Part shown: piece by piece, positions 24,928 to 34,410 of the stretch | Numbering within the stretch: position 1 is the stretch's first letter | How the letters are laid out: the number at the start of each line of letters is the position of its first letter | NCBI GenBank assembly: GCA_035944135.1 | Contig: DASZBM010000010.1 | Location: 868,001-932,000, forward strand | Length of the DNA: 64,000 bases | Direction of reading: 5' to 3' | Source: Acidobacteriaceae bacterium | GTDB lineage: Bacteria > Acidobacteriota > Terriglobia > Terriglobales > Acidobacteriaceae | Made by a program: the position numbers and the translations under genes | The notes under the pieces: generated by a model | Told to the model about the DNA's origin: nothing | Seen by the model: the letters and a program-made list of their open reading frames with translations, nothing else | Database searches by the model: none

Positions 24928-26973
24928 CTACCAGATATGGATCCGCTTGTCCGGCGGCAGGTACAGCTTGTCGCCGGGTTTGACGTTGAAGTTGGCATAC
25001 CAGTCGTCGAGATTGCGCACGGTAAGCGGGCGAATCTGCGCCGGTGCGTGCGGATCCGTGAGGAGCCCACGCCGCAGCGCAGCGTCGCGCGTCTTGTTCG
25101 CCCACACTTGCGCAAACGCGATGAAGAACTGTTGATCGCCGGTGAACCCGCCGACAACCGGCGCCTGCTTTCCGCCGAGCGCAACGTGGTATGCCTCAAG
25201 CGAAGCATTGACTCCGCCAAGATCAGCGATGTCTTCGCCGAGCGTCTGTCGGCCATTCACGTGCAGACCAGGCAGCGGCTCATAGGTGTCAAACTGCGCC
25301 GCAAGTGCAGCGGTGACTGCCTTGAAGTGCGCGTAGTCTGCGGGCGTCCACCAGTTGCGCACCGCACCTTTCGCATCGAACTCAGCGCCTTCGCTGTCGA
25401 AGGTGTGAGAGATTTCATGCCCGATGACGGTGCCGATGCCACCGTAGTTTGCCGCGTCCGGTGCGGCCGGATCGAAGAACGGCGGCTGCAGAATCGCAGC
25501 AGGGAAGTTGAGTCCGTTGTCGAGCGGCAGGTTGACCGCGTTCACGGTCTGCGGATCCATGCACCACTCTTTGCGGTCCACCGCCTGGCCGACTCGGCTG
25601 ACCTCGTAGCGATACTCAAAAAGTTTCGCCCGCCGGACATTGCCGAAGAGATCGTCCGGGCGAATCTCAAGCCCGTCATACGTGCGGAAATTGTCGGCAT
25701 ATCCAACGCTGACCTGCAGCCGCTCGAGCTTCGCGATCGCCTCAGTCTTCGTCGAAGGCGCCATCCACGTGATCGCCTCGAGACGCTTGTGATATACCGC
25801 CAGCAGGTTGGCGACGAGACGCTGCGCCTGCGCCCTCGCCTCTCGTGAGAAGAAGCGCGCGGCGTATAACTTCCCAACAGCTTCGCCAAGATTGTCGTTC
25901 AGCAGGCGGACAGCGCGAATGTCACGCGGGCGCTGCTGTTCCGCGCCGCCGAGTTCCGTGCCGAAAAACGCGAACCACGGTTGGTCCAGCGACTTCGCCA
26001 TGTATTGTGCGTTGTCATCGATCGCATGCAGCGAGAGCCAGTCCTTCCAGTCCTCGAGCGGCATTGACGCAACGAGCGCGGACTCTGCGGTGATCGCCGG
26101 CGCCTGCCAAACGTACAGGCTCTTCTGACCTGCGAGGCCCGCGGCACGCAAGAACGCCGTCCAGTCGAGCCCCGGAGCTCTGATCGCGAACTCCGATGCC
26201 TGCCAGAGATTATTCGCGTGGTGAATGTCTTCGCTTGCGGCCAGCGTCCATTGCGCCTTCGCAATTGCGGTTTCGAGGGCCAGCACATGCTGTGCGCGCG
26301 CATCGGCATGATCGATGCCCGCGAGCCGGAACATCGTCGTCATATGCGCGAGATACTTCGCACGCACGTTCTTCATATGCGCGCTGGAATCCAAATAGTA
26401 GTTGCGGTCCGGGAGCTCGATGCCGCCCTGCATCAGGTAGGCCGCGTAGTGATCGGAGCTCTGAAATCCTGGCGCAACCCACAGTCCGAAGATGTTTGGC
26501 GTGTGGAAGTTCGTGTTGTTGAGCGCGTCGGTATCGGCGCGCAGCGTGGCTCCAAGCGCCGCAGAAAGCTGTTGCTCGTTGCTGATCGCGGCAATGCGTT
26601 CGAGCTCAGGCTTCAGCGGTGTAACGCCGGCCCGCTCGATTGCGGCCTCATCCATATAGGAGCGATACAGGTCGGCAATCCGCCGCGTGTCACTGCCGGC
26701 TGCGGCATTCGAGCTCACTGCGTCATGAATGATTTCCAGCACCTGCTGATCGGATCGATCGGCGAGCTCGTTGAAGCGACCAATCGAGGAACGATCTGCG
26801 GGGATTTTCGTTCGCGCGATCCAGTTGCCGTTGGCGTAGAGGTAAAAGTTGTCGCCGGGCTTTACAGTGCGGTCGATGCTGGTGAGATCGATGCCGTGAG
26901 CTGTCTGGGTTTGTGCTGGGGCAAATGTGGCAAGGCTAAGCAGGGTGATGCAGACGGCGGGGCCGAATTTCAT
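24928..26973 (-). CDS. M13 family metallopeptidase (neprilysin/PepO type)
   Basis: A 681-residue secreted zinc endopeptidase. Signal peptide MKFGPAVCITLLSLATFAPA is followed by the peptidase_M13_N helical domain (GDNFYLYANGNWIARTKIPA). The catalytic domain carries GTVIGHEISHTFDSEGA, with zinc histidines 519 and 523 and Glu520. LGEDIADLGGVNASLEAY supplies the third ligand glutamate. It ends with the conserved C-terminal KRIHIW, here replacing the usual CxVW ending. It follows the pectinesterase gene by 18 bases on the same strand. Confidence 0.95.
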   Translation of the reverse strand: MKFGPAVCITLLSLATFAPAQTQTAHGIDLTSIDRTVKPGDNFYLYANGNWIARTKIPADRSSIGRFNELADRSDQQVLEIIHDAVSSNAAAGSDTRRIADLYRSYMDEAAIERAGVTPLKPELERIAAISNEQQLSAALGATLRADTDALNNTNFHTPNIFGLWVAPGFQSSDHYAAYLMQGGIELPDRNYYLDSSAHMKNVRAKYLAHMTTMFRLAGIDHADARAQHVLALETAIAKAQWTLAASEDIHHANNLWQASEFAIRAPGLDWTAFLRAAGLAGQKSLYVWQAPAITAESALVASMPLEDWKDWLSLHAIDDNAQYMAKSLDQPWFAFFGTELGGAEQQRPRDIRAVRLLNDNLGEAVGKLYAARFFSREARAQAQRLVANLLAVYHKRLEAITWMAPSTKTEAIAKLERLQVSVGYADNFRTYDGLEIRPDDLFGNVRRAKLFEYRYEVSRVGQAVDRKEWCMDPQTVNAVNLPLDNGLNFPAAILQPPFFDPAAPDAANYGGIGTVIGHEISHTFDSEGAEFDAKGAVRNWWTPADYAHFKAVTAALAAQFDTYEPLPGLHVNGRQTLGEDIADLGGVNASLEAYHVALGGKQAPVVGGFTGDQQFFIAFAQVWANKTRDAALRRGLLTDPHAPAQIRPLTVRNLDDWYANFNVKPGDKLYLPPDKRIHIW

Positions 26974-26991
26974 TTACTTCTCCGGTTGGGA

Positions 26992-28020
26992 TTATGGAAG
27001 GTGTGCGGCTTCAGCGACAGGGTTCCAGTTGTCGCTGCCGCGCAGGAAATTCTCCGGCGCGAACGTCGCCGCCTGCTTCTCTGTGAGCTGGTGCGTCCAG
27101 GGCGCGCGCTGCGATGTGTTCGCGCCCGGCCCTTTGTTGTGAAACTCAGCGTAATACGCGGTGGGAGTTGAACTGTCGCGGTTACTCCACTTCGACCAGC
27201 CGGCGGGATCGAGGTCGGCTGGCAGCTCCGTGTTCATGACGACCACGCGAGAGTAGGCGCGCCACGGACGGCCAAGCCCGAAGCCCGTAGCTGCGGTTTT
27301 CCCCGGCGGAGGCGGCACGGGATCATGCGTGATGCGCGAGTGATCGATGACATAGCCGGTGGTTTGCTCGGGCGAGGTGCGCGATTGCGCTGTAATTTGC
27401 CCATTGCGAATCTCGCTGATCGTGTCGTGATCAAAGACGGCAGTTGCATTGCCGAAGATGAAGTCGACGCCACCGGCGATAAAGGAGTCCACATAATATT
27501 GACGGCCGAAGTCGGCGAAGAGCGTGTCCTGATCTCCGAGGAAACGGCAGTGCTTGAAGATCGAACGATCGGAACGGACAGCGGCGGCAACGGCCTGCCC
27601 GGTCGGTCCCGCAGAGTTCTCGAAGGTCACGTTATCGGCCTCGAACTGGTCGCCATTGATCTGCGCGGTCTCGGTGAAGAATGTCCCACCGGCTTCCTTG
27701 GCGTTCATCGAGTAGGTGACGACCACGTCCTCAGGCGCTTTGCCGAGCCCGAGCAACGTAATGCGTGGCCGATTGCGCGTGACGTTGATGCGCTCGTGAT
27801 ATGTGCCAGGCACGACCTCGATGATCGTCCGGTAGGGCGCCGCAGCTTGTGGAGCATGATCGAGCGCCTGCTGAATCGACGTATAGTCCGTGGTGCTGGC
27901 GGTCGAACCCGGGCCATGCGCATCGACGCGCACGTGGATGTCCTGCGCAAAGGCCGCTGCACAGCAGAGGAGGGAAGCGTAAAGGAGAGGTTGCAGTCTG
28001 CGGAAACGGGAACTGTTCAT
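26992..28020 (-). CDS. Secreted pectinesterase (carbohydrate esterase family 8)
   Basis: A 342-residue exported enzyme that removes methyl groups from pectin. After a signal peptide (LLYASLLCCAAAFAQ) the beta-helix has all CE8 signature blocks: TGQAVAAAVRSD, CRFLGDQDTLFADFG with the catalytic Asp, GGVDFIFGNATAVFDHD with the nucleophile Asp, and LGRPWRAYSRVV with the substrate-binding Arg and Trp. The length is typical of bacterial pectin methylesterases. It is divergent from tilS (58 bases apart) and probably shares a transcript with the M13 peptidase. Confidence 0.95.
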   Translation of the reverse strand: MNSSRFRRLQPLLYASLLCCAAAFAQDIHVRVDAHGPGSTASTTDYTSIQQALDHAPQAAAPYRTIIEVVPGTYHERINVTRNRPRITLLGLGKAPEDVVVTYSMNAKEAGGTFFTETAQINGDQFEADNVTFENSAGPTGQAVAAAVRSDRSIFKHCRFLGDQDTLFADFGRQYYVDSFIAGGVDFIFGNATAVFDHDTISEIRNGQITAQSRTSPEQTTGYVIDHSRITHDPVPPPPGKTAATGFGLGRPWRAYSRVVVMNTELPADLDPAGWSKWSNRDSSTPTAYYAEFHNKGPGANTSQRAPWTHQLTEKQAATFAPENFLRGSDNWNPVAEAAHLP

Positions 28021-28078
28021 CGTGAGTTAAAGCTCTGTAAGGTGATGGTAGCGCGATGCGCGAATTCGGTCTGAAACG

Positions 28079-29215
28079 ATGACGAACGAGAGACGGCTTG
28101 CGATTGATCTGTCGCTAATGAACGCAGGCGAACGTGTGTGCGTTGCCGTCTCGGGTGGCGCGGATTCGACCGCGCTTCTGCTCGCTTTGATCGACGCGAA
28201 TCGCGCCAAAGAGGGCCTGGGCGCGGCGCTGAGCGCTGTCCATGTGCACCACGGACTGCGCGGAGTCGAAGCAGATGGCGATGAGGCGTTCGTGCGGGAT
28301 TTGTGTGCGCGTCTGGAGGTGCCGCTGGTAGTGGAGCGCGTTGACGTCGCGGCGCGGCAGAGCGAAGAGCGCGAGGGTTTGGAGGAGGCGGCACGAGAGC
28401 TTCGATATGGGGTGTTCTGGCGGCTGATGGCGGATGTCGATGTGGTAGCGACGGCGCACACCTTGGACGATCAGGCCGAGACGGTAGTGATGAAGCTGCT
28501 GCGTGGCGCATGGACCGAAGGGGTTGGCGGAATTGCGCCGACGATTGAGAGGCCAATGTACAGAGATCTGAAGTTGGCTGGGTCGCGGCGCATTGTGCGG
28601 CCAATGCTGGGAGTGCGGCGGCTGGAGGTCGAGGCGTATCTGCAAGAGCGCGGGCAGGCGTGGCGGGAGGATGAAACCAACCGGGATCTATCGTTGACCC
28701 GCAACCGTGTCCGTCATGAGCTGATGCCGATGCTGCGCACGTTCAATCCTGCGATTGACGCGACACTCGCACGCCTGGCGGAAATCGCACGGGATGAGGA
28801 GGCGTTCTGGAAGTCGGAGGTCGCTCGTGTGCTGCCGCAGGTGTTGCTGCCAGGGCGGCCGGTTCGGGGTGGCGGACGCGCCGTGAGTACCGTTACCGGC
28901 AATAGCGGTTGTGCCATCGAAGTGGAGCGGCTGCGGGCGATGGCTCCTGCCCTGCGCAGGCGGGTCGTGAGGGAGGCGGCGCGTTCCCTGGGCTGCAGCC
29001 TTTCTGCGGAAGAGACGTCCAAGTTGCTGGCATTGGCGGGTTTGGCCCAGGTGCATCCGCCGATTGCCGCTCGTACTGGCGCCCGCCTCGAACTCAGCCG
29101 AGGACTTCGGGCGGAGCGCACCGCGAGGGAGATCCAACTGCAGCGGGAGGCTGCTCCTTTCGTTGCAAAGACAACCGGGAGAAAAGCTGGCGGGGAAGCG
29201 GCGGCCCGGGGGTAG
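28079..29215 (+). CDS. tilS: tRNA(Ile)-lysidine synthetase
   Basis: A 378-residue N-type ATP pyrophosphatase that adds lysine to C34 of tRNA-Ile(CAU). The PP-loop SGGADST is at residues 25-31. VHVHHGLRGVEADGDEAFV and TAHTLDDQAETVVMKLLRG are the other family blocks. The C-terminal domain is shorter and less conserved than in E. coli TilS. The order tilS-ftsH is common in bacteria and is kept here, with a 171-base gap. Confidence 0.93.
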   Translation: MTNERRLAIDLSLMNAGERVCVAVSGGADSTALLLALIDANRAKEGLGAALSAVHVHHGLRGVEADGDEAFVRDLCARLEVPLVVERVDVAARQSEEREGLEEAARELRYGVFWRLMADVDVVATAHTLDDQAETVVMKLLRGAWTEGVGGIAPTIERPMYRDLKLAGSRRIVRPMLGVRRLEVEAYLQERGQAWREDETNRDLSLTRNRVRHELMPMLRTFNPAIDATLARLAEIARDEEAFWKSEVARVLPQVLLPGRPVRGGGRAVSTVTGNSGCAIEVERLRAMAPALRRRVVREAARSLGCSLSAEETSKLLALAGLAQVHPPIAARTGARLELSRGLRAERTAREIQLQREAAPFVAKTTGRKAGGEAAARG

Positions 29216-29386
29216 AATCAGGAATGCGCTTGTGCGACCCGGACGTGGACCTCCAACGTTCGGTTCATGCACCCTATAGCCAATCTTGTCGTCTAACAGT
29301 TGAGTGCGTTAGCAGCAAGGCTGGAGGCCATTCCTCAGCAATGAGGGAGCGCAAGAGCCCGGCGAAGCAGGAAACGAGGAAGCGGA

Positions 29387-31294
29387 TTGAATTCAACAAT
29401 TAAACATCTCTTGATATGGGTCCTTACGGTGGGCTGCCTTCTGGTGGGATGGCGGTACGTGGTGACCAATATGAATCCGGGCCACGATCAGGCAATCAGC
29501 CTGACCGAGTTGATGAACGACGCCCAGGCCGGCAAACTCGGCGAGGTGACCATCAACGGCACCGAGGCCACGGGTAAGTTCAAGGATGGCAAAGAGAGCT
29601 TTCACGCCACGATCCCGGCAACTTATCAGGACCTGTATAACAACCTGATTAACCATGGCGTGAACGTCACCGTGAAGGATCAGAACGGCACCCTGTGGCT
29701 GAACATCCTCTTCCAGATCGCGCCGATCGCCGTCATCCTGGCGCTGTTCCTCTTCATGATGCGGCAGATGCAGTCGGGCGGAAACAAGGCGCTGAGCTTT
29801 GGCAAGAACCGTGCGCGCCTGCTCTCGATGCAGCAGAAGAAGGTGACGTTCAAGGACGTTGCGGGCGTCGATGAAGCGAAGGAAGAGCTGAAGGAGATCA
29901 TCGAGTTCCTGCGCGAGGCGCAGAAGTTCCAGCGGCTCGGCGGACGCATTCCGAAGGGCGTGCTGATGGTCGGGCCTCCGGGAACCGGCAAGACACTGCT
30001 GGCACGGGCCGTGGCCGGCGAGGCGAACGTTCCGTTCTTCTCGATTTCCGGTTCGGACTTCGTCGAGATGTTTGTCGGCGTCGGTGCAAGCCGCGTGCGC
30101 GACCTGTTCGAGCAGGGCAAGAAGAATGCTCCCTGCATCATCTTCATTGACGAGATCGACGCTGTGGGACGGCACCGTGGTGCTGGCCTGGGCGGCGGAC
30201 ACGATGAGCGCGAGCAGACGCTGAATCAGCTGCTCGTCGAGATGGATGGGTTTGAGTCGAACGACGGCGTGATCCTGATCGCTGCGACGAACCGTCCTGA
30301 CGTGCTCGATCCGGCGCTGCTGCGGCCGGGCCGTTTCGACCGTCGCGTGATTGTGGATCGTCCTGACATCCGTGGGCGCGAAGAGGTGCTGCGGGTGCAC
30401 TCGAAGAAGGTGCCGCTGGCCGATGACGTGAATCTGCAAGTGCTGGCGCGCGGGACACCGGGCTTCAGCGGCGCGGACCTCGCGAACATGGTGAACGAGG
30501 CCGCTCTGACGGCGGCGCGGTTCAATCGCAAGGCCGTGCACATGTACGACTTTGAGATCGCCAAGGACAAGGTGCTGATGGGTGCCGAGCGCAAGTCGAT
30601 GCTGCTGAGCGAGGACGACAAGCGCGATACGGCGTACCACGAGGCCGGTCACGTGCTGGTGGCGGCGAAGCGCAAGCACTCCGACCCGCTGCACAAGGTG
30701 ACGATCATCCCGCGCGGCATGGCGCTGGGCGTGACGATGCACCTGCCGGAAGAGGACAAGCACACGGTGACGAAGGACTACCTCGAGACGCAGCTCGCGA
30801 TCCTGATGGGCGGGCGCTGCGCGGAGGAGATCTTCATGGACCGGATGACGACCGGCGCGGGCAACGACATCGTGCGCGCGACGGAGCTGGCTCGCAAGAT
30901 GGTTTGCGAGTACGGCATGAGCGAGCTCGGGCCGCTGACTTACGGCAAGAAGGAAGAGCAGATCTTCCTGGGCCGCGAGATCGCGCAGTCGCGGGATTAC
31001 TCAGACGACACGGCGAAGGAGATCGACCGTCTGGTGAAGAAGTTCGTCGACGAGGGCTACAAGTCGGCGCACCAGATTCTGGACGAAAACCGCGAGGTGA
31101 TGCACCGGATGGCGATTGCTCTGCTGGAGCGGGAGACGCTGGATGCGGCGGAGATCGAATTACTGATTCAAGGCAAGGAGCTCGGCCCGGTGAAGTCGCC
31201 ACTGGCTGCCGCCGACGACGATACGCAGAAGGTGCTGAAGCCTGAGGGAACCCGCAAGCCTGGGTACAACGAGGGCGCACCGACGACCGCGTAA
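29387..31294 (+). CDS. ftsH: ATP-dependent zinc metalloprotease FtsH
   Basis: A 635-residue membrane AAA protease. The start is TTG at 29387 with GAGGAAG just upstream. Two membrane helices ([29 protein letters not shown]) flank a periplasmic domain. The AAA module has GPPGTGKT near residue 197, [15 protein letters not shown] and the second region of homology [20 protein letters not shown]. The zinc motif HEAGH is near 419-423. A tail of about 30 residues ends [11 protein letters not shown] strong terminator follows. Confidence 0.98.
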   Translation: MNSTIKHLLIWVLTVGCLLVGWRYVVTNMNPGHDQAISLTELMNDAQAGKLGEVTINGTEATGKFKDGKESFHATIPATYQDLYNNLINHGVNVTVKDQNGTLWLNILFQIAPIAVILALFLFMMRQMQSGGNKALSFGKNRARLLSMQQKKVTFKDVAGVDEAKEELKEIIEFLREAQKFQRLGGRIPKGVLMVGPPGTGKTLLARAVAGEANVPFFSISGSDFVEMFVGVGASRVRDLFEQGKKNAPCIIFIDEIDAVGRHRGAGLGGGHDEREQTLNQLLVEMDGFESNDGVILIAATNRPDVLDPALLRPGRFDRRVIVDRPDIRGREEVLRVHSKKVPLADDVNLQVLARGTPGFSGADLANMVNEAALTAARFNRKAVHMYDFEIAKDKVLMGAERKSMLLSEDDKRDTAYHEAGHVLVAAKRKHSDPLHKVTIIPRGMALGVTMHLPEEDKHTVTKDYLETQLAILMGGRCAEEIFMDRMTTGAGNDIVRATELARKMVCEYGMSELGPLTYGKKEEQIFLGREIAQSRDYSDDTAKEIDRLVKKFVDEGYKSAHQILDENREVMHRMAIALLERETLDAAEIELLIQGKELGPVKSPLAAADDDTQKVLKPEGTRKPGYNEGAPTTA

Positions 31295-31314
31295 TCGTTC
31301 TTCGGTAAGAACTG

Positions 31315-31345
31315 AGAGGCAGCCGACAGGCTGCCTCTTCCTTTT
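31315..31345 (+). terminator. Rho-independent terminator after ftsH
   Basis: Stem AGAGGCAGCC (31315-31324) with GGCTGCCTCT (31329-31338), tetraloop GACA, then TCCTTTT. Confidence 0.9.
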
Positions 31346-31375
31346 GGCGCGGAGTTTTCGGCTCGTGTGGGAGGG

Positions 31376-31510
31376 GACCCCCCTCCCCCTGTTTTTTGCG
31401 CAAAATCTTCAAAGAAGAGAACTTAGGTCCGGACCTTATGTTGCGTTTTGACGTGGGTGAGGGCTGGCGATCCGATTTGAGCGCCCTTTCCGAAGCAGGG
31501 TTTTGTCAAG
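31376..31510. repeat. Dispersed intergenic repeat, copy B
   Basis: ACCCCCCTCCCCCTGTTTTT, GCGCAAAATCTTCA, AACTTAGGTCCGGAC and finally GAAGCAGGGTTTTGTCAAG follow the same order as copy A at 5562-5756. Copy B lacks the 17-bp hairpin and the second GCAAA-TCTT unit. It lies directly downstream of the ftsH terminator. Confidence 0.7.
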
Positions 31511-31534
31511 GCGCGGCGGCCGAGAGCAGTCGGC

Positions 31535-31634
31535 CAATTTGAGGAAGATATACCTCAGGGGCTAAAGCCCGCTTTCCTTTTGTGAGTGTTTCGGCACGGC
31601 TCAAGCCGCGCCCTTAACGAAGCCGTTCAAATTG
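31535..31634. repeat. Approx. 100-base repeat element with 8-bp inverted ends
   Basis: Ends CAATTTGA (31535-31542) and TCAAATTG (31627-31634) are exact inverted repeats. Inside are a GGGC-TAAA-GCCC hairpin (31559-31570) and a second hairpin GGCACGGCT/AGCCGCGCC with one mismatch (about 31593-31612). The phrases GGGGCTAAAGCCC and GGCACGGCTcAAGCCGcGCCC resemble widespread acidobacterial intergenic repeats. It has no coding capacity. Confidence 0.6.
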
Positions 31635-31704
31635 ACCCTCGGACGGGGCGGAGCATCCTGCAAAACGCAGTATTCAATCCTGCTTGCACTGGCCAGCGGG
31701 TTTT

Positions 31705-33165
31705 CTAGGCCAGCGCGTTTGTGGCGATGACGCGCTTATAGAACTCTCCGGAGAGCTTTACGGTTCGTTTCTGGGTCGTGTAGTCCACGTAGGTGATTCC
31801 GAAGCGCATGGCATAGCCGTCGGACCATTCGTAGTTGTCCATCAGGCTCCAGAGGAAGTAGCCCTTCACGGGGATGCCTTCGCTGACGGCGCGCTGCAAC
31901 TGGGAGAGGTAGCTGCGCAGGAAATAGACGCGATCAACGTCCAGCACTTCGCCGGATTTGGTCGGCACGTCCGTGCTGGCGGCGCCGTTTTCGGTGATGT
32001 AGATCTCGTTGACTCCCCAGATTTCATGCAGGAAGCGGGGCGACCAGTAGGCTCCGCCCGGACCGAGCTGCAGCCAAAGAGCAGCCATGTGCGGATAACT
32101 CTTCGGCATATCGAGGACTTCGTAGCCGGATTCATTGTCCCTGGCGCGGACCCAGGTGGGCTCGTAGATGTTGAGGCCGATGAAGTCGAGGGGTGCGCTG
32201 ATGATCTTCATGTCTTCGGGGGTGAATTTGGGCGCGTCGGCACCGAGGCCTTTGAGGTAGAGGTCGGTGTAGCGGCCTTCCAGGATTGGCGTGAGAGAGC
32301 GGGAGTTCTCCTCGCGATAGGCTTTGCGCGCGGCCTCGATGTTTTCCGGAGTTTCAATCACGGGAAGAGTGCTGACAGCGTTGTCGGCGATGCCCACGCG
32401 TGTGCCTGGGCGTGCGTTGGCGCGCACGGCCTGCACGCACATGCCGTGGCCGAGCAGCACGTTGTGAGTGACCTGCGCGACCTGGGCGTTGTTGAGCTTC
32501 AGACCGGGCGCGTCAGATCCGTAGCGGTAGCCGGCGTCGACGAATGCGGTTACTTCGCTGATGGTGATGAAGTTTTTGACGCGATCGCTGAGGTGCCTGG
32601 CGGCGACGGCGGAGTAGTCCGCGAGAGCCTTGGCAGTGTCGCGGCTCTGCCAGCCGCCGACGCTCATCAAGGCTTCGGGCAGGTCCCAGTGGTAGAGGTT
32701 GCAGTAGGGCTCGATGTCGGCGGCGAGCAGGACATCCAGCATGCGGTCGTAGAAGTCCCAGCCCTGGGGGTTCTGCGCTCCGGTGCCTTGCGGGAAGATG
32801 CGCGGCCACGAGACGGAAAACTGGTAGGCCTTGATTCCTAACTCCTGCATGATCGCGATGTCCTCGCGATAGCGGTGGAATTCGTCATCGGCGGTGTCGC
32901 CGTTCTCGCCGGTGTAGGTCTTCTTCGCGCGGGAAAAGGTGTCCCAGATGGAGAGACCGCGGCCTGCCTCGTCGGGAGCGCCTTCGATTTGGTAGGCGGA
33001 GGTGGCGGTGCCCCACAGGAAGCCGTTGGAGAAGCTGCGGACCGTGGTTGTGTCCTGGTGGTGCGCCGGAGCTGTGACGGCGGCGGCGGGCAGGGATACG
33101 GCCGTTGCGGATAGGCCGAGCAGCCGGGCGAAATCTCTACGGTTGAGGCGATCGATCCGATTCAT
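31705..33165 (-). CDS. Exported family GH1 beta-glucosidase-like glycoside hydrolase
   Basis: A 486-residue TIM-barrel enzyme. The N-terminus (RRDFARLLGLSATAVSLPAAAV) is a twin-arginine-type signal. GH1 landmarks are FLWGTATSAYQIEGAPDEAG, QFSVSWPRIFPQG, YHWDLPEAL and the nucleophile block IYITENG (Glu about 392). The acid/base block is altered: TISEV instead of TxNEP. Glu204 is kept, but Asn is replaced by Ser and Pro by Val. The GYFLWSLMDNYEWSDGY aglycone region is normal. It likely acts on oligosaccharides outside the cytoplasm; activity may be changed by the Asn loss. Confidence 0.93.
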   Translation of the reverse strand: MNRIDRLNRRDFARLLGLSATAVSLPAAAVTAPAHHQDTTTVRSFSNGFLWGTATSAYQIEGAPDEAGRGLSIWDTFSRAKKTYTGENGDTADDEFHRYREDIAIMQELGIKAYQFSVSWPRIFPQGTGAQNPQGWDFYDRMLDVLLAADIEPYCNLYHWDLPEALMSVGGWQSRDTAKALADYSAVAARHLSDRVKNFITISEVTAFVDAGYRYGSDAPGLKLNNAQVAQVTHNVLLGHGMCVQAVRANARPGTRVGIADNAVSTLPVIETPENIEAARKAYREENSRSLTPILEGRYTDLYLKGLGADAPKFTPEDMKIISAPLDFIGLNIYEPTWVRARDNESGYEVLDMPKSYPHMAALWLQLGPGGAYWSPRFLHEIWGVNEIYITENGAASTDVPTKSGEVLDVDRVYFLRSYLSQLQRAVSEGIPVKGYFLWSLMDNYEWSDGYAMRFGITYVDYTTQKRTVKLSGEFYKRVIATNALA

Positions 33166-33188
33166 GCGGTAAGGAGGTCCTGTTCATA

Positions 33189-33239
33189 TCCACATCCTGA
33201 AAGGGCGGGCTCCTTTCAGGATAACGGGGCGGATGTGGA
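33189..33239 (-). promoter_or_regulatory. Nested inverted repeats between esterase and GH1 genes
   Basis: An 11-bp perfect stem ATCCTGAAAGG (33194-33204)/CCTTTCAGGAT (33212-33222) has a 7-base loop. A competing 9-bp stem TCCACATCC (33189-33197)/GGATGTGGA (33231-33239) shares bases with it. It could act as a terminator of the esterase gene or as alternative RNA folds in the GH1 leader. No T-tract follows. Confidence 0.5.
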
Positions 33240-33249
33240 CAATGCGGCG

Positions 33250-34266
33250 TTATTGCGGCGTCACGCCGATCGACTGCAGCCATGTGTCGAGGAGCTGAGG
33301 CCAGGCGGTGACGGGGAGTTTGGTGCGGCGGAGGCCGAAGGCGTGGCCGCCTTTAGGGTAAAGGTGCATTTCGGTGGGAACGTGGGCGTTGCGAAGGGCG
33401 ATGTAGTAGGAGAGTGCGTCGTCAACGTTGTCGACGTTGTCGTCTTCGTTCTGCAGGAGGAAGGTGGGTGGGGTCTTCGCGGTGACGTGAAGGTCGGGGC
33501 GGAGAATGAGGTCCGCTACCGCGGCCGGCGCGTTGTTGGGCGCGGGCATGAAGGACTTGTCCTTGCTGCGGTGGGCGTCGGAGACGGTGGCCTCGTAGGA
33601 GAGATGGCCGGGGTAGATGGCGATGGCGAAGTCGGGGCGGCAGCTTTGATCGTCGGCGGTGTCGACGCGAGGGTAGATGCGGTGGTCGTAGTGGTTGCTG
33701 ATGGCGGCGACGAGATGGCCGCCGGCGGAGAAGCCGAGGACGCCGATCTTGTGCGGGTCGATGTGGTATTCGGCTGCCTGGAGGCGCAGAAGGCCCATGG
33801 TGCGCTGCGCGTCTTCGAGAGCCATGGGCGATTCGGGATAGGGGCCGGATTTGGGATAGAGCGCGGGATTGCCGGGAACGCGGTACTTGAGCAGGACGCA
33901 GGTGATGCCGCGCGGGACGAGCCAGTCGCAGACCTCGGTGCCTTCAAGGTCGATGGCGAGCATCTGGTAGCCGCCGCCGGGGAAGACGACGACGGATGCG
34001 CCGGTGTTCTTGCCGGTCGGCGAGTAGATGGTCATGGTGGGGATGGTGACGTTATAGACGCCGGTGGAGCGGTGGCCGCCAATGAGGTCGCGGAGGCTGC
34101 TGATTTCGACCCTCTCCGGGCCGAGCACGGGCGCGGCGTCGGGGATAGCGCCGGGCCAGATGGGGAGCTGCGGGTGGCCCGGGGTGGGCTGCCACCCGGT
34201 CTGAGGATGAGCTGTAGCGGTAATGAGGCAGAGGGCAAGCAGGAGCGAGGAAGGGCAGAGGCGCAT
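33250..34266 (-). CDS. Secreted acetyl-esterase-like alpha/beta hydrolase
   Basis: A 338-residue protein from the ATG at 34266, which begins a signal peptide (RLCPSSLLLALCLITATAHP). The alpha/beta hydrolase fold has the oxyanion region VVVFPGGGYQMLA, the nucleophile elbow GVLGFSAGGHLVAA, and the late Asp/His region FLLQNEDDNVD and KGGHAFGL. This architecture matches acetyl-xylan or related esterases. The upstream extension to 34293 is optional. Together with the GH1 gene downstream it suggests hemicellulose or glycoside processing. Confidence 0.88.
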   Translation of the reverse strand: MRLCPSSLLLALCLITATAHPQTGWQPTPGHPQLPIWPGAIPDAAPVLGPERVEISSLRDLIGGHRSTGVYNVTIPTMTIYSPTGKNTGASVVVFPGGGYQMLAIDLEGTEVCDWLVPRGITCVLLKYRVPGNPALYPKSGPYPESPMALEDAQRTMGLLRLQAAEYHIDPHKIGVLGFSAGGHLVAAISNHYDHRIYPRVDTADDQSCRPDFAIAIYPGHLSYEATVSDAHRSKDKSFMPAPNNAPAAVADLILRPDLHVTAKTPPTFLLQNEDDNVDNVDDALSYYIALRNAHVPTEMHLYPKGGHAFGLRRTKLPVTAWPQLLDTWLQSIGVTPQ

Positions 34267-34410
34267 GGGAAGACTCGCGAGGAGGAGTGGCAAACGATGG
34301 CAAACGAAGTGAGGCGAGTCTAGGCGCGGAGCGCTGAGGATTTGCTGTGCGGAAGCGAGGGGGACCAGTGGGGTTAATGGGGGTGCGTCTTCTGCCGCGG
34401 GTTTCGGGGT

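Larger units (their letters stand above)
31346..31704. other. Repeat-rich intergenic region
   Basis: No gene is visible between the ftsH terminator and the GH1 gene. The region consists of copy B of the dispersed repeat (31376-31510) and a second element with inverted ends (31535-31634). Between and around these lies a GGCCGA/TCGGCC hairpin (31518-31523/31530-31535). It appears to be a landing site for repeats. Confidence 0.6.

Noticed and set aside
31684-32841. 385-codon plus-strand frame opposite the GH1 gene
   Set aside because: Antisense shadow; the GH1 motifs (ITENG, YHWDLPEAL) are on the other strand.
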